Positions 19,025 through 28,226 are shown, counted from the first letter of the stretch. The stretch is DNA of 64,000 nucleotides from Myxococcales bacterium (GCA_016794525.1 JAEUJY010000021.1:23097-87096), one strand, 5' to 3'. Numbers and translations: made by a program. The notes: generated by a model from the letters alone, not told the origin.

Positions 19025-19066
19025 TGGCCATGATTGGCCAAAATGGCCATATGTCTATTTTGGCCA
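19025..19066 (-). promoter_or_regulatory. probable operator of the toxin-antitoxin pair
   Basis: Immediately upstream of the antitoxin start lie four copies of the palindrome TGGCCA (19025, 19035, 19044, 19061). Two of them sit in a perfect inverted repeat, TGGCCAAAAT (19035-19044) and ATTTTGGCCA (19057-19066), separated by 12 bp. The region is markedly AT-richer than its surroundings. Phd/YefM antitoxins repress their own operon by binding such palindromes, so autoregulation is likely. Confidence 0.6.
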
Positions 19067-19071
19067 GTAGT

Positions 19072-19463
19072 TTTCAGAGTGAAAACAGCATGATGTGCCC
19101 GTTTGGGTCGACGGCTGTGGCGTCATCGCGACGGAGCACGTTCGGAGCTGAGATGTGGCGACGGACGAGCCTGTGGGCATGTCGGCACGCCAAGCCGCGT
19201 GCGAGTTGCAGCATCCATCGCCGGCCAGCGTCGCCGCCGGTCGGCCCCGTACCGCTGCGCGAGCGTGCCACCGCATGAACTCGAGGGCAGTGCCGGCGCC
19301 GATGGCGGTGGCGCTGGGCACGAGACCGTGGCGCGTCGCATGGTCGCTCACGTCGAACAGCTCGTCGAAGTGCTCGCGCAGTTCGTCCCGCACGTGGGCT
19401 CGATGCGCGCAATGAGTGGGCGGCGATTGAGCCCCGGGCCGCGTCCGCGTTAGCCTGTCGTCG
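19072..19463. other. gene-poor region of lower GC
   Basis: About 390 bp between the toxin-antitoxin locus and the methyltransferase gene. Base composition is less GC-rich than in flanking genes. A minus-strand frame contains a plausible fragment (DELREHFDELFDVSDHATRHG ends near LEFMRWHARA), but there is no start, signal or family match. I read it as non-coding DNA or a decayed gene remnant. The promoter of the 19464 gene must lie at its right end. Confidence 0.4.
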
Positions 19464-20639
19464 GTGCCCACCCGCCGCGCGTGTCCGCAGCGCTACCAGC
19501 TCTCCAAGCGCGCGCTGGCGGTGGTGAAGGAGGGCCACCCGTGGATCTTCCGCGGCCTGGTGTCGAGCGCGGCCAGCGCGCTGGCCGACGGCCAGTGGCT
19601 GGCGCTGTACGACGGCGGCAACCAGGTGGTCGGCCACGGCGTCTACGCCGCCGAGGGCGCGATCGCGATCCGCGTGCTCGATCGCGCGGTGGTGCGGCCG
19701 CGGGCCGGCGACTTCGCGGCGCGGATCGCCGCGGCGCTGGCCCGTCGCAAGGCGCTGCGCGACGAGACCGACGGCTTCCGCGCGATCAACGGCGAGAGCG
19801 ACGGCCTGCCGGGCGTCGTCGTCGACGTGTTCGGCGCCGCGGTCGTGACCCAGGCCTACGGCGCCGGCCTCGACGCGCTGGCGCGGTACGCCGGGCTGCG
19901 GGTGGCGCGGACGCTGGGCGCGGCCGGCGTCGTGGTGCGCGGCGCGCAGCGACGGGTCGGCGGCGGGGCGGCGGCGCCGCGGGTGGTGGCCGGCGTCGCC
20001 GCCGATCTGGCGTGGTTCCGCGAGGGACCGCTGGCGTTCGCGGCGCGGCCCAAGACCGGTCAGAAGAGCGGCACCTTCCTCGACCTGCGCGGGCTGCGCC
20101 GCTGGTGCCGGACCGCGCCGCTGGCCGGGGCGCGCGTGCTCAACCTGTTCGCGTACACCGGCACGCTGGGCCGGGCCTGCGAGCACGCGGGCGCCGCCCA
20201 CGTCACGCAGATCGATCGCGCCGCCGACGCGCTGGCGTTCGCCGCGGCCCACCACGTCGGCGACCCGGCGCGCCACGCGTTCGTCGACGCCGACGTCTTC
20301 GCGTGGTGCAAGCAGGCGCCGGGCGACGCGCGCTTCGAGCTGGTGATCGTCGATCCGCCGTCGATGACGTCGCGCATCGACCAGGTGCCCGGCGTGCTGG
20401 CGACGTACCGCCGGCTGCACGCCGCGGCCGCGGCCCGGGTCGCGCCGGGCGGGCGCATCGTCGTCGCGTGCTGCACGTCGCGGGTCAGCCGGCAGCAGTT
20501 CGCCGAGGTGGCGCACGCGACGCTGGGCCGGCGCTTCGCGCTCGAGCGCGACCTGCCGCCCGAGGTCGATCACCCGGTCGGCTTCCCCGAGGCCGACTAC
20601 CTCAAGGTGCTGGTGTTCCGCGAGCGCGACCGTGCCTGA
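19464..20639 (+). CDS. RlmI-like class I SAM-dependent rRNA methyltransferase
   Basis: A 391-residue protein starting with GTG at 19464. The N-terminus is PUA-like (QLSKRALAVVKEGHPWIFRGL). The Rossmann methyltransferase domain carries KTGQKSGTFLDLRG, the SAM-binding motif LNLFAYTGTLGRACEHAGA and the catalytic loop VIVDPPSMT, followed by VACCTSRVS. This order is that of RlmI/RlmO-type 23S rRNA m5C methyltransferases (about 396 residues in E. coli), so the length fits. RlmI modifies C1962 of 23S rRNA; whether this protein hits the same base is not shown. It overlaps the next gene by 8 nt, so the two are probably one operon. Confidence 0.8.
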   Translation: MPTRRACPQRYQLSKRALAVVKEGHPWIFRGLVSSAASALADGQWLALYDGGNQVVGHGVYAAEGAIAIRVLDRAVVRPRAGDFAARIAAALARRKALRDETDGFRAINGESDGLPGVVVDVFGAAVVTQAYGAGLDALARYAGLRVARTLGAAGVVVRGAQRRVGGGAAAPRVVAGVAADLAWFREGPLAFAARPKTGQKSGTFLDLRGLRRWCRTAPLAGARVLNLFAYTGTLGRACEHAGAAHVTQIDRAADALAFAAAHHVGDPARHAFVDADVFAWCKQAPGDARFELVIVDPPSMTSRIDQVPGVLATYRRLHAAAAARVAPGGRIVVACCTSRVSRQQFAEVAHATLGRRFALERDLPPEVDHPVGFPEADYLKVLVFRERDRA

Positions 20640-21600
20640 GTTGCCCGACATCACGATCTACGTCGAGCGGCTGGCCGCGACGCTGGTCGGGCACCCGCTG
20701 ACCGGGCTGCGCATCCCCAGCCCGTTCGTCGTCCGCACGTTCGATCCGCCGGTGACCGCGCTGGTCGGCCACGCGGTGCGCGGCGTGACCCGCCTCGGCA
20801 AGCGGCTGGTGCTGCGGTTCGACGACGATCTCTACGCGGTGATCCACCTGATGATCGCCGGGCGGCTGCGGTGGAAGCCGCCCAAGGCCGCGCTGCCCGG
20901 CAAGCTCGGCCTGGCGGCGTTCGACTTCGACCACGGCACGCTGAGCTTCACCGAGGCGTCGAAGAAGAAGCGGGCGTCGCTCCACGTCGTGCGCGGCGCC
21001 GCGGCGCTGGCCGACTTCGATCGCGGCGGCCTCGACCTGTTCGCGGCCACGCCGGCCAGCTTCCTGGCGGCGCTCACCGCCGAGAACCACACGATCAAGC
21101 GCGCGCTGACCGATCCGACGATCATCGACGGCGTCGGCAACGCGTACTCCGACGAGATCCTGCACCTGGCGGCGGTGTCGCCGTTCAAGCAGACCCGGAC
21201 GTTCACGCTGGCCGAGGCCGCGGCGCTGCTCGACGCCGCGCGGGCGTGCCTGACCGGGTGGATCGACCGGCTGCGCGCCGAGGTCGGGGCCGGCTTCCCC
21301 GACGAGGTGACCGCGTTCCGCCCCGAGATGGCGGTCCACGGCAAGTACGGGCAGCCGTGCCCGCGCTGCGGCGCGCCGGTCCAGCGCATCAAGTACGCCG
21401 ACAACGAGGCCAACTACTGCGCCCCGTGCCAGACCGGCGGCAAGCTGCTGGCCGACCGCGGGCTGTCGCGCCTGCTCAAGGCCGACTGGCCCAAGACCCT
21501 GGATCAGCTGGAAGAACGCCGGGCCCAGGCCCGCGCGGTGGTGGCGGGGCCGGACACCGGCGGCCTGTCAGGCCCTGGTAAGAAACCCCGCCGACCGTAG
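20632..21600 (+). CDS. Fpg/Nei-family DNA glycosylase (formamidopyrimidine-DNA glycosylase-like)
   Basis: A 322-residue protein starting with GTG at 20632. It has the Fpg signature N-terminus PELPDITIYVERL, where Pro (after Met removal) and the next Glu are the catalytic residues for base removal and strand cleavage at oxidised purines. TRLGKRLVLRF carries the conserved Lys. The helix-two-turn-helix region is present (DGVGNAYSDEILHLAAVSP). At the C-terminus is a zinc finger with four Cys (CPRCGAPVQRIKYADNEANYCAPC). A Lys/Arg-rich extension of about 40 residues follows. The pairing with an RlmI-like gene has no obvious functional meaning. Substrate preference (8-oxoG versus oxidised pyrimidines) is not evident. 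Confidence 0.85.
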   Translation: MPELPDITIYVERLAATLVGHPLTGLRIPSPFVVRTFDPPVTALVGHAVRGVTRLGKRLVLRFDDDLYAVIHLMIAGRLRWKPPKAALPGKLGLAAFDFDHGTLSFTEASKKKRASLHVVRGAAALADFDRGGLDLFAATPASFLAALTAENHTIKRALTDPTIIDGVGNAYSDEILHLAAVSPFKQTRTFTLAEAAALLDAARACLTGWIDRLRAEVGAGFPDEVTAFRPEMAVHGKYGQPCPRCGAPVQRIKYADNEANYCAPCQTGGKLLADRGLSRLLKADWPKTLDQLEERRAQARAVVAGPDTGGLSGPGKKPRRP

Positions 21601-21733
21601 ACCGCGGCTCGCGCTGGCGCGTCTCACCCGCTATCGAATGCGCACCGGGAGCGGGGTCGTCATGCGGCCCGGCCGTCGGGTGTGCCTGACGTCCGTCCAC
21701 CTGTCCGTCCACCCACGCTCCTCCCGAGGTCCC

Positions 21734-24037
21734 ATGCGCAAGCTTCTCGCCGGCTTCCTGTTCGCGTCCGCGCTGTCTGGCGCCACCGGCTGTGCCTCCA
21801 AGGCCAAGCCCACCACCACCTTCGTCAAGGTCGACCAGGTGTCGCTGGGCAAGGTCGTCGTCTACCGCAACGGCGTCGCGTTCTACGAGCGCCGGGCCCA
21901 GGTCGAGGGCGGCAAGCTGACGGTGCGGGTGCCGCGCGATCGCGTCGACGACTTTCTCAAGTCGCTGACCGTGGTCGACGCCAAGACCGGCAAGCCGCTC
22001 CCCGCCAGCTTCCCGCGCCAGCAGAGCGACGGCGGCCCGTTCCTCGAGATGACGCTCGACATCCCCACCGCCAAGGAGCCCGGCCAGATCGCCGACGTCG
22101 TCCTGACCTACGTCACCGAGGCGCCGGTGTGGAAGCCCAGCTACCGCATCGCGATCTCCGACAGCGGCAAGGTCATGCTCGAGGGCTGGGCCATCGTCGA
22201 CAACACCTCGGGCGAGGACTGGAAGGACGTGATGGTCGGCGTCGGCTCGAGCTCGGCCCTGTCGTTCCGCTACGACCTGTGGAGCGTGCGCACGGTCGAG
22301 CGCGAGACGCTGCACATCGACGAGCAGTTCGCGGTGGCGCCGCCGACCGCGGTGTCGCCCTACGGCGGCGCCGGTGGCGAGGCCGCCCCGACGATGGTCG
22401 CCGAGCTGGGCGACGACGAGATCCGCCGGCCGGCCGGCCACCCCGAGAACCTCGACGCGCGCCTGGCCAAGAACGCCGAGGAGGTCGAGGACTACGGCGA
22501 CGCCGGCGCCGACGACGGCGACTTCGGCAACCTCGACGTCGCCACCGGCAGCGTCGCCCCGTCGGCGCCCAGCGCGTCGCGCGGCGGCGGCGCCGGCATG
22601 GGGGGTGGCTACCGCGACGACAGCGGCGGCGGCAAGAAGCGCCCGGCCAAGCCCAAGGACGCGGCCAAGGCGGCGCGGGTGGCCAAGCTCGAGCAGGAGC
22701 GGGCCCAGCTCGAGTACCAGCGGCAGCGGGTGTCCGAGGGCGACCGCAAGGTCGCGCAGCTCGCGCCCGACCTGATCAAGAACAAGCGCAACCTCGTGAT
22801 CGAGGGCTACGCCGACGTCAACGAGCCGGGCAGCGAGCAGCGCGCGATGGACCGCGCCAACATCGTCAAGATGCAGCTGATCGACGCCGGCGTGCCGCCG
22901 GCGCAGATCCGCGTCGTCAACCGCGGCGCGGTGCCGGGCCAGCGCGCCGGCGTGCGGATGGTGACCGAGGCCCCGACCGCCGAGAAGACCGCCGGCGGCG
23001 CCAAGCCGGCCGAGGCCGACGCCTCGCCGGTGGGCGAGAGCCACTTCCAGTCCGAGATCCCGATGACCGTGGCCAAGGGCACCAGCGTGATGGTGTCGAT
23101 GGTGCGGTCGGAGACCGACGGCGAGCAGGTCTACCTCTACGACGCCGAGAGCGATCGCGGCAACGACCGCTTCGCGTTCAAGGCGGTGCGGCTGCACAAC
23201 CCGACCGACTCGACGCTCGAGACCGGGCCGGTGACGGTCTACGGCGACGACCGCTACATCGGCGAGGGCCTGACCGAGCCGATCCCGCCCAAGGCCAACG
23301 TCGTCGTGCCGTTCGCGCTCGACCGGCAGATCGTCGTCGACCGCGACGACGCGACCGAGAACCAGGTGGCGCGGCTGGTGACCTTGCAGCGCGGCATCCT
23401 GACCGCCGAGGTCCAGCACATCAAGCGCACCAAGCTGACGTTCACCAGCCGGCTGCACACGCCGACCAAGGTCTACGTCCGCCACACCACCGAGAAGGGC
23501 TGGCTGGTGCTCGACGCGCCCAAGACCTACGAGCGGCTGGGCGACGCCCACCTGTTCGAGATCGCGCTGGGCGCCGGCGAGACCAAGGTGGTCGAGATCG
23601 CCGAGGCGACGCCGCTGACCCGCACGCTCGACCTGGCGCAGCCGACGACGCTCGACATGATGAAGGTGTTCGTCGACAGCCCGCACCCGAGCCCCGAGCT
23701 CAAGAAGCAGCTGCAGGACCTGCTGGCGATCCACCGCGAGGTGATCGACACCGACGAGAAGATCGCCAACCTGCGCGACCGCGCCGCCGAGTACCGCCTG
23801 CGCATGGACGAGCTGAACGACCAGATCATCTCGCTCAAGAAGGTCAAGACCGCGACCAGCCTGTCGCGCAACCTGCAGGACAAGATGAAGGACATCTCGG
23901 ACCGCGTGCAGAAGACGACGATCGACATCGTCGACAACCAGGAGAAGCTGATGCTGGCCAAGGTCCGCTTCCAGGACGCGCTGGCCGAGCTGACGCTGCC
24001 CGACGCAGCGGCGCACCTCGCCGTCACGGCGCCGTGA
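21734..24037 (+). CDS. DUF4139-family lipoprotein with OmpA-like insert (paralogue 1 of 3)
   Basis: A 767-residue protein starting with ATG at 21734 (GAGG 6 nt upstream). Lipobox SGATGC gives Cys20. The N-terminal third is the DUF4140/4139 beta domain (VSLGKVVVYRNGVAFYERRA; APVWKPSYRIA; SGEDWKDVMVGVGSS; FRYDLWSVRTV). A low-complexity acidic/Gly-rich linker and a charged helix (residues ~290-345) follow. Next is an OmpA-C-like segment (LVIEGYADVNEP, RANIVKMQLIDAGVPPAQIRVV), then the DUF4139 core (VYLYDAESDRGNDRFAFKAV, GDDRYIGEGLTE, FALDRQIVVDRDD). The C-terminus is a long coiled coil. Function is unknown; an envelope role is likely. Paralogues are at 29019 and 31692. Confidence 0.8.
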   Translation: MRKLLAGFLFASALSGATGCASKAKPTTTFVKVDQVSLGKVVVYRNGVAFYERRAQVEGGKLTVRVPRDRVDDFLKSLTVVDAKTGKPLPASFPRQQSDGGPFLEMTLDIPTAKEPGQIADVVLTYVTEAPVWKPSYRIAISDSGKVMLEGWAIVDNTSGEDWKDVMVGVGSSSALSFRYDLWSVRTVERETLHIDEQFAVAPPTAVSPYGGAGGEAAPTMVAELGDDEIRRPAGHPENLDARLAKNAEEVEDYGDAGADDGDFGNLDVATGSVAPSAPSASRGGGAGMGGGYRDDSGGGKKRPAKPKDAAKAARVAKLEQERAQLEYQRQRVSEGDRKVAQLAPDLIKNKRNLVIEGYADVNEPGSEQRAMDRANIVKMQLIDAGVPPAQIRVVNRGAVPGQRAGVRMVTEAPTAEKTAGGAKPAEADASPVGESHFQSEIPMTVAKGTSVMVSMVRSETDGEQVYLYDAESDRGNDRFAFKAVRLHNPTDSTLETGPVTVYGDDRYIGEGLTEPIPPKANVVVPFALDRQIVVDRDDATENQVARLVTLQRGILTAEVQHIKRTKLTFTSRLHTPTKVYVRHTTEKGWLVLDAPKTYERLGDAHLFEIALGAGETKVVEIAEATPLTRTLDLAQPTTLDMMKVFVDSPHPSPELKKQLQDLLAIHREVIDTDEKIANLRDRAAEYRLRMDELNDQIISLKKVKTATSLSRNLQDKMKDISDRVQKTTIDIVDNQEKLMLAKVRFQDALAELTLPDAAAHLAVTAP

Positions 24038-24089
24038 CCGCGCGCGGGTGAGGCGGCCCGGCCGTCGTCGGGGGTGAGCGGGACCGGGC

Positions 24090-24154
24090 GAGCAACGGTT
24101 GCTCACTGGGCAAGGTTGGCTCGCCGCACCCGCGTCCCGGGCCGGCCGGCCCGG
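24090..24154. terminator. two palindromes downstream of DUF4139 paralogue 1
   Basis: GAGCAAC-G-GTTGCTC at 24090-24104 and the self-complementary CCGGGCCGGCCGGCCCGG at 24137-24154 lie between the DUF4139 gene and the next cassette. The second could form a strong hairpin. There is no T-tract, so this is either a Rho-independent-like stop of weak form or a binding site; the first is odd-length and operator-like. Confidence 0.35.
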
Positions 24155-24191
24155 CCCGTCGCCTGGCCTGGCGGCTGCAATCGCCGCGGGG

Positions 24192-25229
24192 ATGCTGGAA
24201 GCACCGTTCGCCCCCGCGCCCACGATCCTCAACGGCGGCATCGACCGCGCGGTCCGCTGCTGGGAGGCCTGCCGCGAGGCCAACCCGGGCGGCTACGGCG
24301 CGGGGGTCGTGCAGCGGGTCGACGGCTGGGGGATGCGGGTCAGCGACGTCACGTCGTGCTCGCCGTTCACCGCGACGGCGACCGCGATGATGCTGCACCG
24401 CGCGGCCAGCGGCGACGGCGGGCCCGATCCGCTGGAGTTCCCGCCCGCGGAGCGGCTGTGGACCCCGTGCTTCGACGGCGGCACGACGCCGTTGCCGGCC
24501 GACTTCTACCAGCTGTCCAACGGCTTCTACCTGAGCGGTGACGGCGAGGTGCCGCGGCGGCGGGCGCTGGCCCGGATCCTCGCCGACCTGCCGGCCGACG
24601 CGCCGCTGGTCGTGGCCCGGCCCGGGCGTGAGCCCGACGACGCCGACCGCACCTCCGGCGCGCTGCTGCTGTTCAACCTCGGCTACGAGATCGAGCCGGC
24701 GGACATGCGGCGCGGCGACTTCGTCGGCATCGCCTGGGGGCACTGGGGCGCGCACGCGTCGTTCTGCTGGGACGTGCACCTCGCCGCCGACGGCGCCGTC
24801 GACGCCTTCCAGTTCGTCAGCGCCAACTCCGGTCCCGGCGTCAGCATCGCCGCGCGCGACTACGAGCCGTTCTTCGCCACCGAACACCACGGCGGCCAGC
24901 TCACGTACCGCGCCCTGCACCAGCCGCACCTCGCCGATCGCGAGCTCAACGTCACCGCGGGGCGGTGGGAGTGCCTGCCCGGGGGGCGCGCCGCCGACGT
25001 CGACGTCACGACGTTCATCGCCGACGTCCCCCGCCGCAACTGCATCGACGCCAGCAACGCGCCGAGCGGCAAGTACTACGTCCGCGCGCTGCGGGTGATC
25101 CGCTTCTGGGGGGTGGCGCCACCCGAGCGGGCCGCCGCGCTCGACAGCCCGCTGGCGGCGAGCTTCCCGCTGGCGACCGCGCTGGCCCGCGAGGCCGCGC
25201 CGCCGCCGTTCGCCTGTGCCCGGCCCTGA
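24192..25229 (+). CDS. hypothetical protein, first gene of an unknown cassette
   Basis: A 345-residue soluble protein of unknown family, starting with ATG at 24192; a TTG 93 bp upstream would add an implausible Gly/Pro-rich leader. A Cys in a helix-like context (VTSCSPFTATATAMMLH) and a later GHWGAHASFCWDVHL could be the Cys/His pair of an NlpC/P60- or CHAP-type hydrolase, but this is a guess from spacing and context. There is no signal peptide. It is followed 23 bp later by the 25253 gene on the same strand, which has its own ribosome-binding site, so the three genes 24192-28107 probably form one operon. Confidence 0.6.
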   Translation: MLEAPFAPAPTILNGGIDRAVRCWEACREANPGGYGAGVVQRVDGWGMRVSDVTSCSPFTATATAMMLHRAASGDGGPDPLEFPPAERLWTPCFDGGTTPLPADFYQLSNGFYLSGDGEVPRRRALARILADLPADAPLVVARPGREPDDADRTSGALLLFNLGYEIEPADMRRGDFVGIAWGHWGAHASFCWDVHLAADGAVDAFQFVSANSGPGVSIAARDYEPFFATEHHGGQLTYRALHQPHLADRELNVTAGRWECLPGGRAADVDVTTFIADVPRRNCIDASNAPSGKYYVRALRVIRFWGVAPPERAAALDSPLAASFPLATALAREAAPPPFACARP

Positions 25230-25252
25230 TCCGACCCTCACCTGGAGCACCC

Positions 25253-26689
25253 ATGACCACGACGATCGCCTCCGACACCGCCGCGCGCGCGCTGCTGAAC
25301 TACCTCTACGCGGTCCTGACCGACGGCCGCGAGCAGTTCGACGCGCGCAACGCCGCCGAGCGCTTCATCACCTGGTGCCTGCCCGGCCTGCCGATCGACG
25401 CCGACGAGCTGCGCTTCCTGCGCCGCGGCCTGCACGGCGAGGGCGCCACCGCGGAGGAGCGCGACGCCGACGCGCGGATCTTGACCGGCCAGGCGGCGCG
25501 CTTCGCGATGATGTGCGACTTCATCCCCGACGTCACCGGCGCGTACGGCGCGCAGGCGGAGGTCGCGTTCCATCGCAGCGAGCGATCGCTCGCCCGGATG
25601 TACCAGCGGGTCCTGACCCACAGCCAGGTGGCCGCGCTGACGATCACGCCCGAGGAGCAGGCGCAGATCGATCGCTGGCAGGCGCGGCTGTACGGGACCC
25701 GCGAGCGCGTCGACGAGGACACCGGCGAGAAGACCGTCGAGCCGTTCGACGGCCCGGAGCTGGTCGCCTACAAGAAGTACCAGGCCGGCTACGAGGCCGC
25801 GCTGATGGCCTACAACGCGGCGCGCCTGGCCGATCCAGGCTTCCGCTTCAACGAGCCGATCCACCGCAACCGCCTGATGCTCGCGCTCGACGAGTGGAAG
25901 GGCGCCGGCAAGAAGGGCGAGGTCGAGACCGCGCTGGCGCGGCTGGCGCAGGCGACCGGTCGCGATCTGGCGCTGTGGAAGCGCGACCTCGAGGCGCGGA
26001 TGGTGACCGGGCGCCAGGCCGACGAGGTGCTGGGCGAGTTCTGGACCACGGCGCTGGTGCCGGCCGGGTTCGCGAGCAAGGACGCCGGGTGGGTCAAGCA
26101 CACCTTCCACCACGAGCTCGCGACCAAGCACCAGACCGGGACGCACACGCGGTTCGGCGGCGACCTCGGCCTCAAGGTCGGCAAGTTCAAGCTCACCGGC
26201 GGCGGGGCGTCGTCGCGTGACACCACGCGCGAGATCTCGACGTTGACCGATCTGTCGGTGAGCTTCGAGGTGGCCCAGGTGCCGCTGGTGCGGCCGTGGT
26301 TCGATCCGGTGTTCCTCGAGAGCCGGACCTGGCGGCTCGGCGCGAGCGCGGTCGAGCTGACCCAGCTGTCCGACGGCAAGGCGCCGCCGCAGGGCCAGCT
26401 GATCGGCTACCCGACGGCGGTCATCTTCGCCCGCAGCGTCACGGTCGACGCCAAGGAGATCCGCGACGAGCTGCGCACGCTCAAGACCCACGTCGAGGGC
26501 GGCGGCGGCGTCAGCTTCGGGCCGCTCCACCTCGGCGGCAAGGGCGAGCGCACCCACGAGTCGAATCGCTCGAGCCACGAGGCGGCCACCAGCGGATGGA
26601 CCAGCAGCGGCCTGCAGATCCTGGGCTTCCGCTGCCACCTGCTCGACGCCAGCCCCAACCCGTTGCCGACGATCGAGGCCTGGGCGTGA
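25253..26689 (+). CDS. hypothetical protein with WFD motif, second gene of the cassette
   Basis: A 478-residue soluble protein; ATG at 25253 with GGAG 6 nt upstream. I do not recognise the family. Residues 1-~300 look alpha-helical and charged. Residues ~300-478 look beta-rich, with a region LSVSFEVAQVPLVRPWFDPVFLES and an ending GFRCHLLDASPNPLPTIEAWA. The VPLVRPWFDP segment resembles RRDWFDAELL in the next gene, so the two may share a domain. There is no signal peptide or membrane segment, so it is probably cytoplasmic or part of a complex. The stop overlaps the next start by 4 nt (GTGA). Confidence 0.65.
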   Translation: MTTTIASDTAARALLNYLYAVLTDGREQFDARNAAERFITWCLPGLPIDADELRFLRRGLHGEGATAEERDADARILTGQAARFAMMCDFIPDVTGAYGAQAEVAFHRSERSLARMYQRVLTHSQVAALTITPEEQAQIDRWQARLYGTRERVDEDTGEKTVEPFDGPELVAYKKYQAGYEAALMAYNAARLADPGFRFNEPIHRNRLMLALDEWKGAGKKGEVETALARLAQATGRDLALWKRDLEARMVTGRQADEVLGEFWTTALVPAGFASKDAGWVKHTFHHELATKHQTGTHTRFGGDLGLKVGKFKLTGGGASSRDTTREISTLTDLSVSFEVAQVPLVRPWFDPVFLESRTWRLGASAVELTQLSDGKAPPQGQLIGYPTAVIFARSVTVDAKEIRDELRTLKTHVEGGGGVSFGPLHLGGKGERTHESNRSSHEAATSGWTSSGLQILGFRCHLLDASPNPLPTIEAWA

Positions 26690-28107
26690 CCGGCGCGGTC
26701 GGCGTCGCGGCCGCGGCCGTGCTCGCCGAGGCGGCCCACCGCAGCCGGACCGACGGCTGGCGGCGGTTCCTCGCGGTGCCGGCCGCGCTCACGCCGCTCG
26801 ACCTCGACGATCTGATCGTGGCCGAGCCGCCCGGGCTGGCGCCGTCGGATCCCGCGGCCGCGGCGACGCTGGCCGCGATCGGCGCGAACCAGCTCGCGCT
26901 CGCCGCGCTGGTCGATCGGGTGATCCAGCCGAGCGAGGTCGCCGCGCACGCGACCGCCGGCGGCGATCGGTTCTTGTGGGACGTGCTCGAGCCGGTGTGC
27001 GCCGGCGCGCGGATCGCGCCCGGCGACGCCGGCGACGCGGTGGCGCGCCGGTTCGCGGCGGTGGCGACGGCCCAGGCCGCGGCGCGCCGCTTCGTCGACG
27101 GCGTCACGCTGTGGCAGACCGCCGTCATCGCGCCGCCGCTCACGCGCGACGCGACCTGGGCCCGGGTGCGCTTGCCGGCGTCGGTGGCGGTCGCGTCGGC
27201 CCGCGAGCTGCCGCCGTACCTGGCGACCTGGCTCGCGCGCCGCGATCTGCTCGCGACCGGCGAGGCCGAGCTGCGGCACGTCGACGTCGAGCTGGCCGAG
27301 GTCGCGCTGCGGCGCGACTGGTTCGACGCCGAGCTGCTCACCAGCGCCGGCTGGTCGTGGCCGGGCGCGGCGCTGTCGGACGGGGGGGCCCCGGCGCGCG
27401 GCGCGCTGCCGGCGCGGGTGGTCGCGCTGGTGCTGATCCGCCGCGCGGTGCTCGCGCTGGATCCCGACCGCGGCGCGGCGTCGACGGGCCGCGCGCCGTG
27501 GGCCGGTCCGACGCTGTCGCTGGCGGTGCTCGCGCGGCTGCGCGCGCGGTGGCGCCGCGGGGCGGTGCGGCGCGGCTTCGATCATGGCCGCCCCGGCGCG
27601 CCCGCCGCGCCGCTGGTGGATCCGCACGACGACGATCTCGGCCAGCTCGCGAACCAGGTGCTGCCGTTCGCGTGGCATCGCGTCGACGCGCCGTGGCTGC
27701 TCGAGGGCATCGATCGCGACACCGCCGAGCGCCAGGCGGATCTCGCGATCGCGCAGGCGCGGCGCGATCAGGCGGAGGCGCGCGCCGCGACCGCGCAGGC
27801 CGCCGCGGCGGCGGCCCGGCGCCGCCAGGCCAGCCTCGAGCGCGGCGGCGCGGCGGCGCTCGCGCTGCGGTCGAGCGAGCTGGCCCAGGCGCGGCGCGCG
27901 AGCGCGGAGGCCGAGACGGCGGCGCGGGCGGCGGTCGCCGAGGTCAGCACCGCGACCCAGCGGGTCGACGAGCTCGCGCGCGCGGTGGCGATGCTGGCCG
28001 AGGTGCACGCGAGCGCGCAGGCGCTGCTCCCGGCCGGCGATCCGCCCGAGCGCTGCTACGTGCTCGCGTGCGTGTGTGAGGCCCTGGGCGCGAGCCCGGT
28101 GGGGTGA
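26686..28107 (+). CDS. hypothetical protein with Ala-rich coiled coil, third gene of the cassette
   Basis: A 473-residue protein starting with GTG at 26686, coupled to the gene before it. Residues 1-~330 are soluble, with EVALRRDWFDAELLTSAGWSW, a WFD motif recalling the partner protein. VLIRRAVLALDPD and DPHDDDLGQLANQVLPFAWHRV follow. Residues ~345-450 form an Ala/Arg-rich heptad-like helix, probably a coiled coil. The C-terminus has three Cys (ERCYVLACVCEAL). No family is recognised and no export signal is seen. With 24192 and 25253 it forms a compact three-gene unit of unknown role between two DUF4139 genes. Confidence 0.6.
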   Translation: MTGAVGVAAAAVLAEAAHRSRTDGWRRFLAVPAALTPLDLDDLIVAEPPGLAPSDPAAAATLAAIGANQLALAALVDRVIQPSEVAAHATAGGDRFLWDVLEPVCAGARIAPGDAGDAVARRFAAVATAQAAARRFVDGVTLWQTAVIAPPLTRDATWARVRLPASVAVASARELPPYLATWLARRDLLATGEAELRHVDVELAEVALRRDWFDAELLTSAGWSWPGAALSDGGAPARGALPARVVALVLIRRAVLALDPDRGAASTGRAPWAGPTLSLAVLARLRARWRRGAVRRGFDHGRPGAPAAPLVDPHDDDLGQLANQVLPFAWHRVDAPWLLEGIDRDTAERQADLAIAQARRDQAEARAATAQAAAAAARRRQASLERGGAAALALRSSELAQARRASAEAETAARAAVAEVSTATQRVDELARAVAMLAEVHASAQALLPAGDPPERCYVLACVCEALGASPVG

Positions 28108-28226
28108 GGCGATCGCGGTGGGGGCGCGGCGCGGGCGTCGCATCGGGGGCGTGACGCCGCAGGTCGGTCAGCGGCGGTCAGCAGGGGCGTGTGATCCGCG
28201 GCGGGGGGCGGCGCGTCGGAACGCGC
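28108..28226. other. non-coding gap
   Basis: A 119-bp GC-rich stretch between the unknown cassette and the small carboxypeptidase-regulatory-like gene. I see no clear signal in it. Confidence 0.4.

Noticed and set aside
19014..19050. Antitoxin start at 19050
   Set aside because: It would place the inverted repeats within the coding sequence and adds an unlikely leader; ATG at 19014 leads directly into the receiver-like strand.
19055..19471. Minus-strand gene between the antitoxin locus and the RlmI-like gene
   Set aside because: A short plausible fragment only; composition elsewhere in the frame is random, and it overlaps the operator and the start of the next gene.
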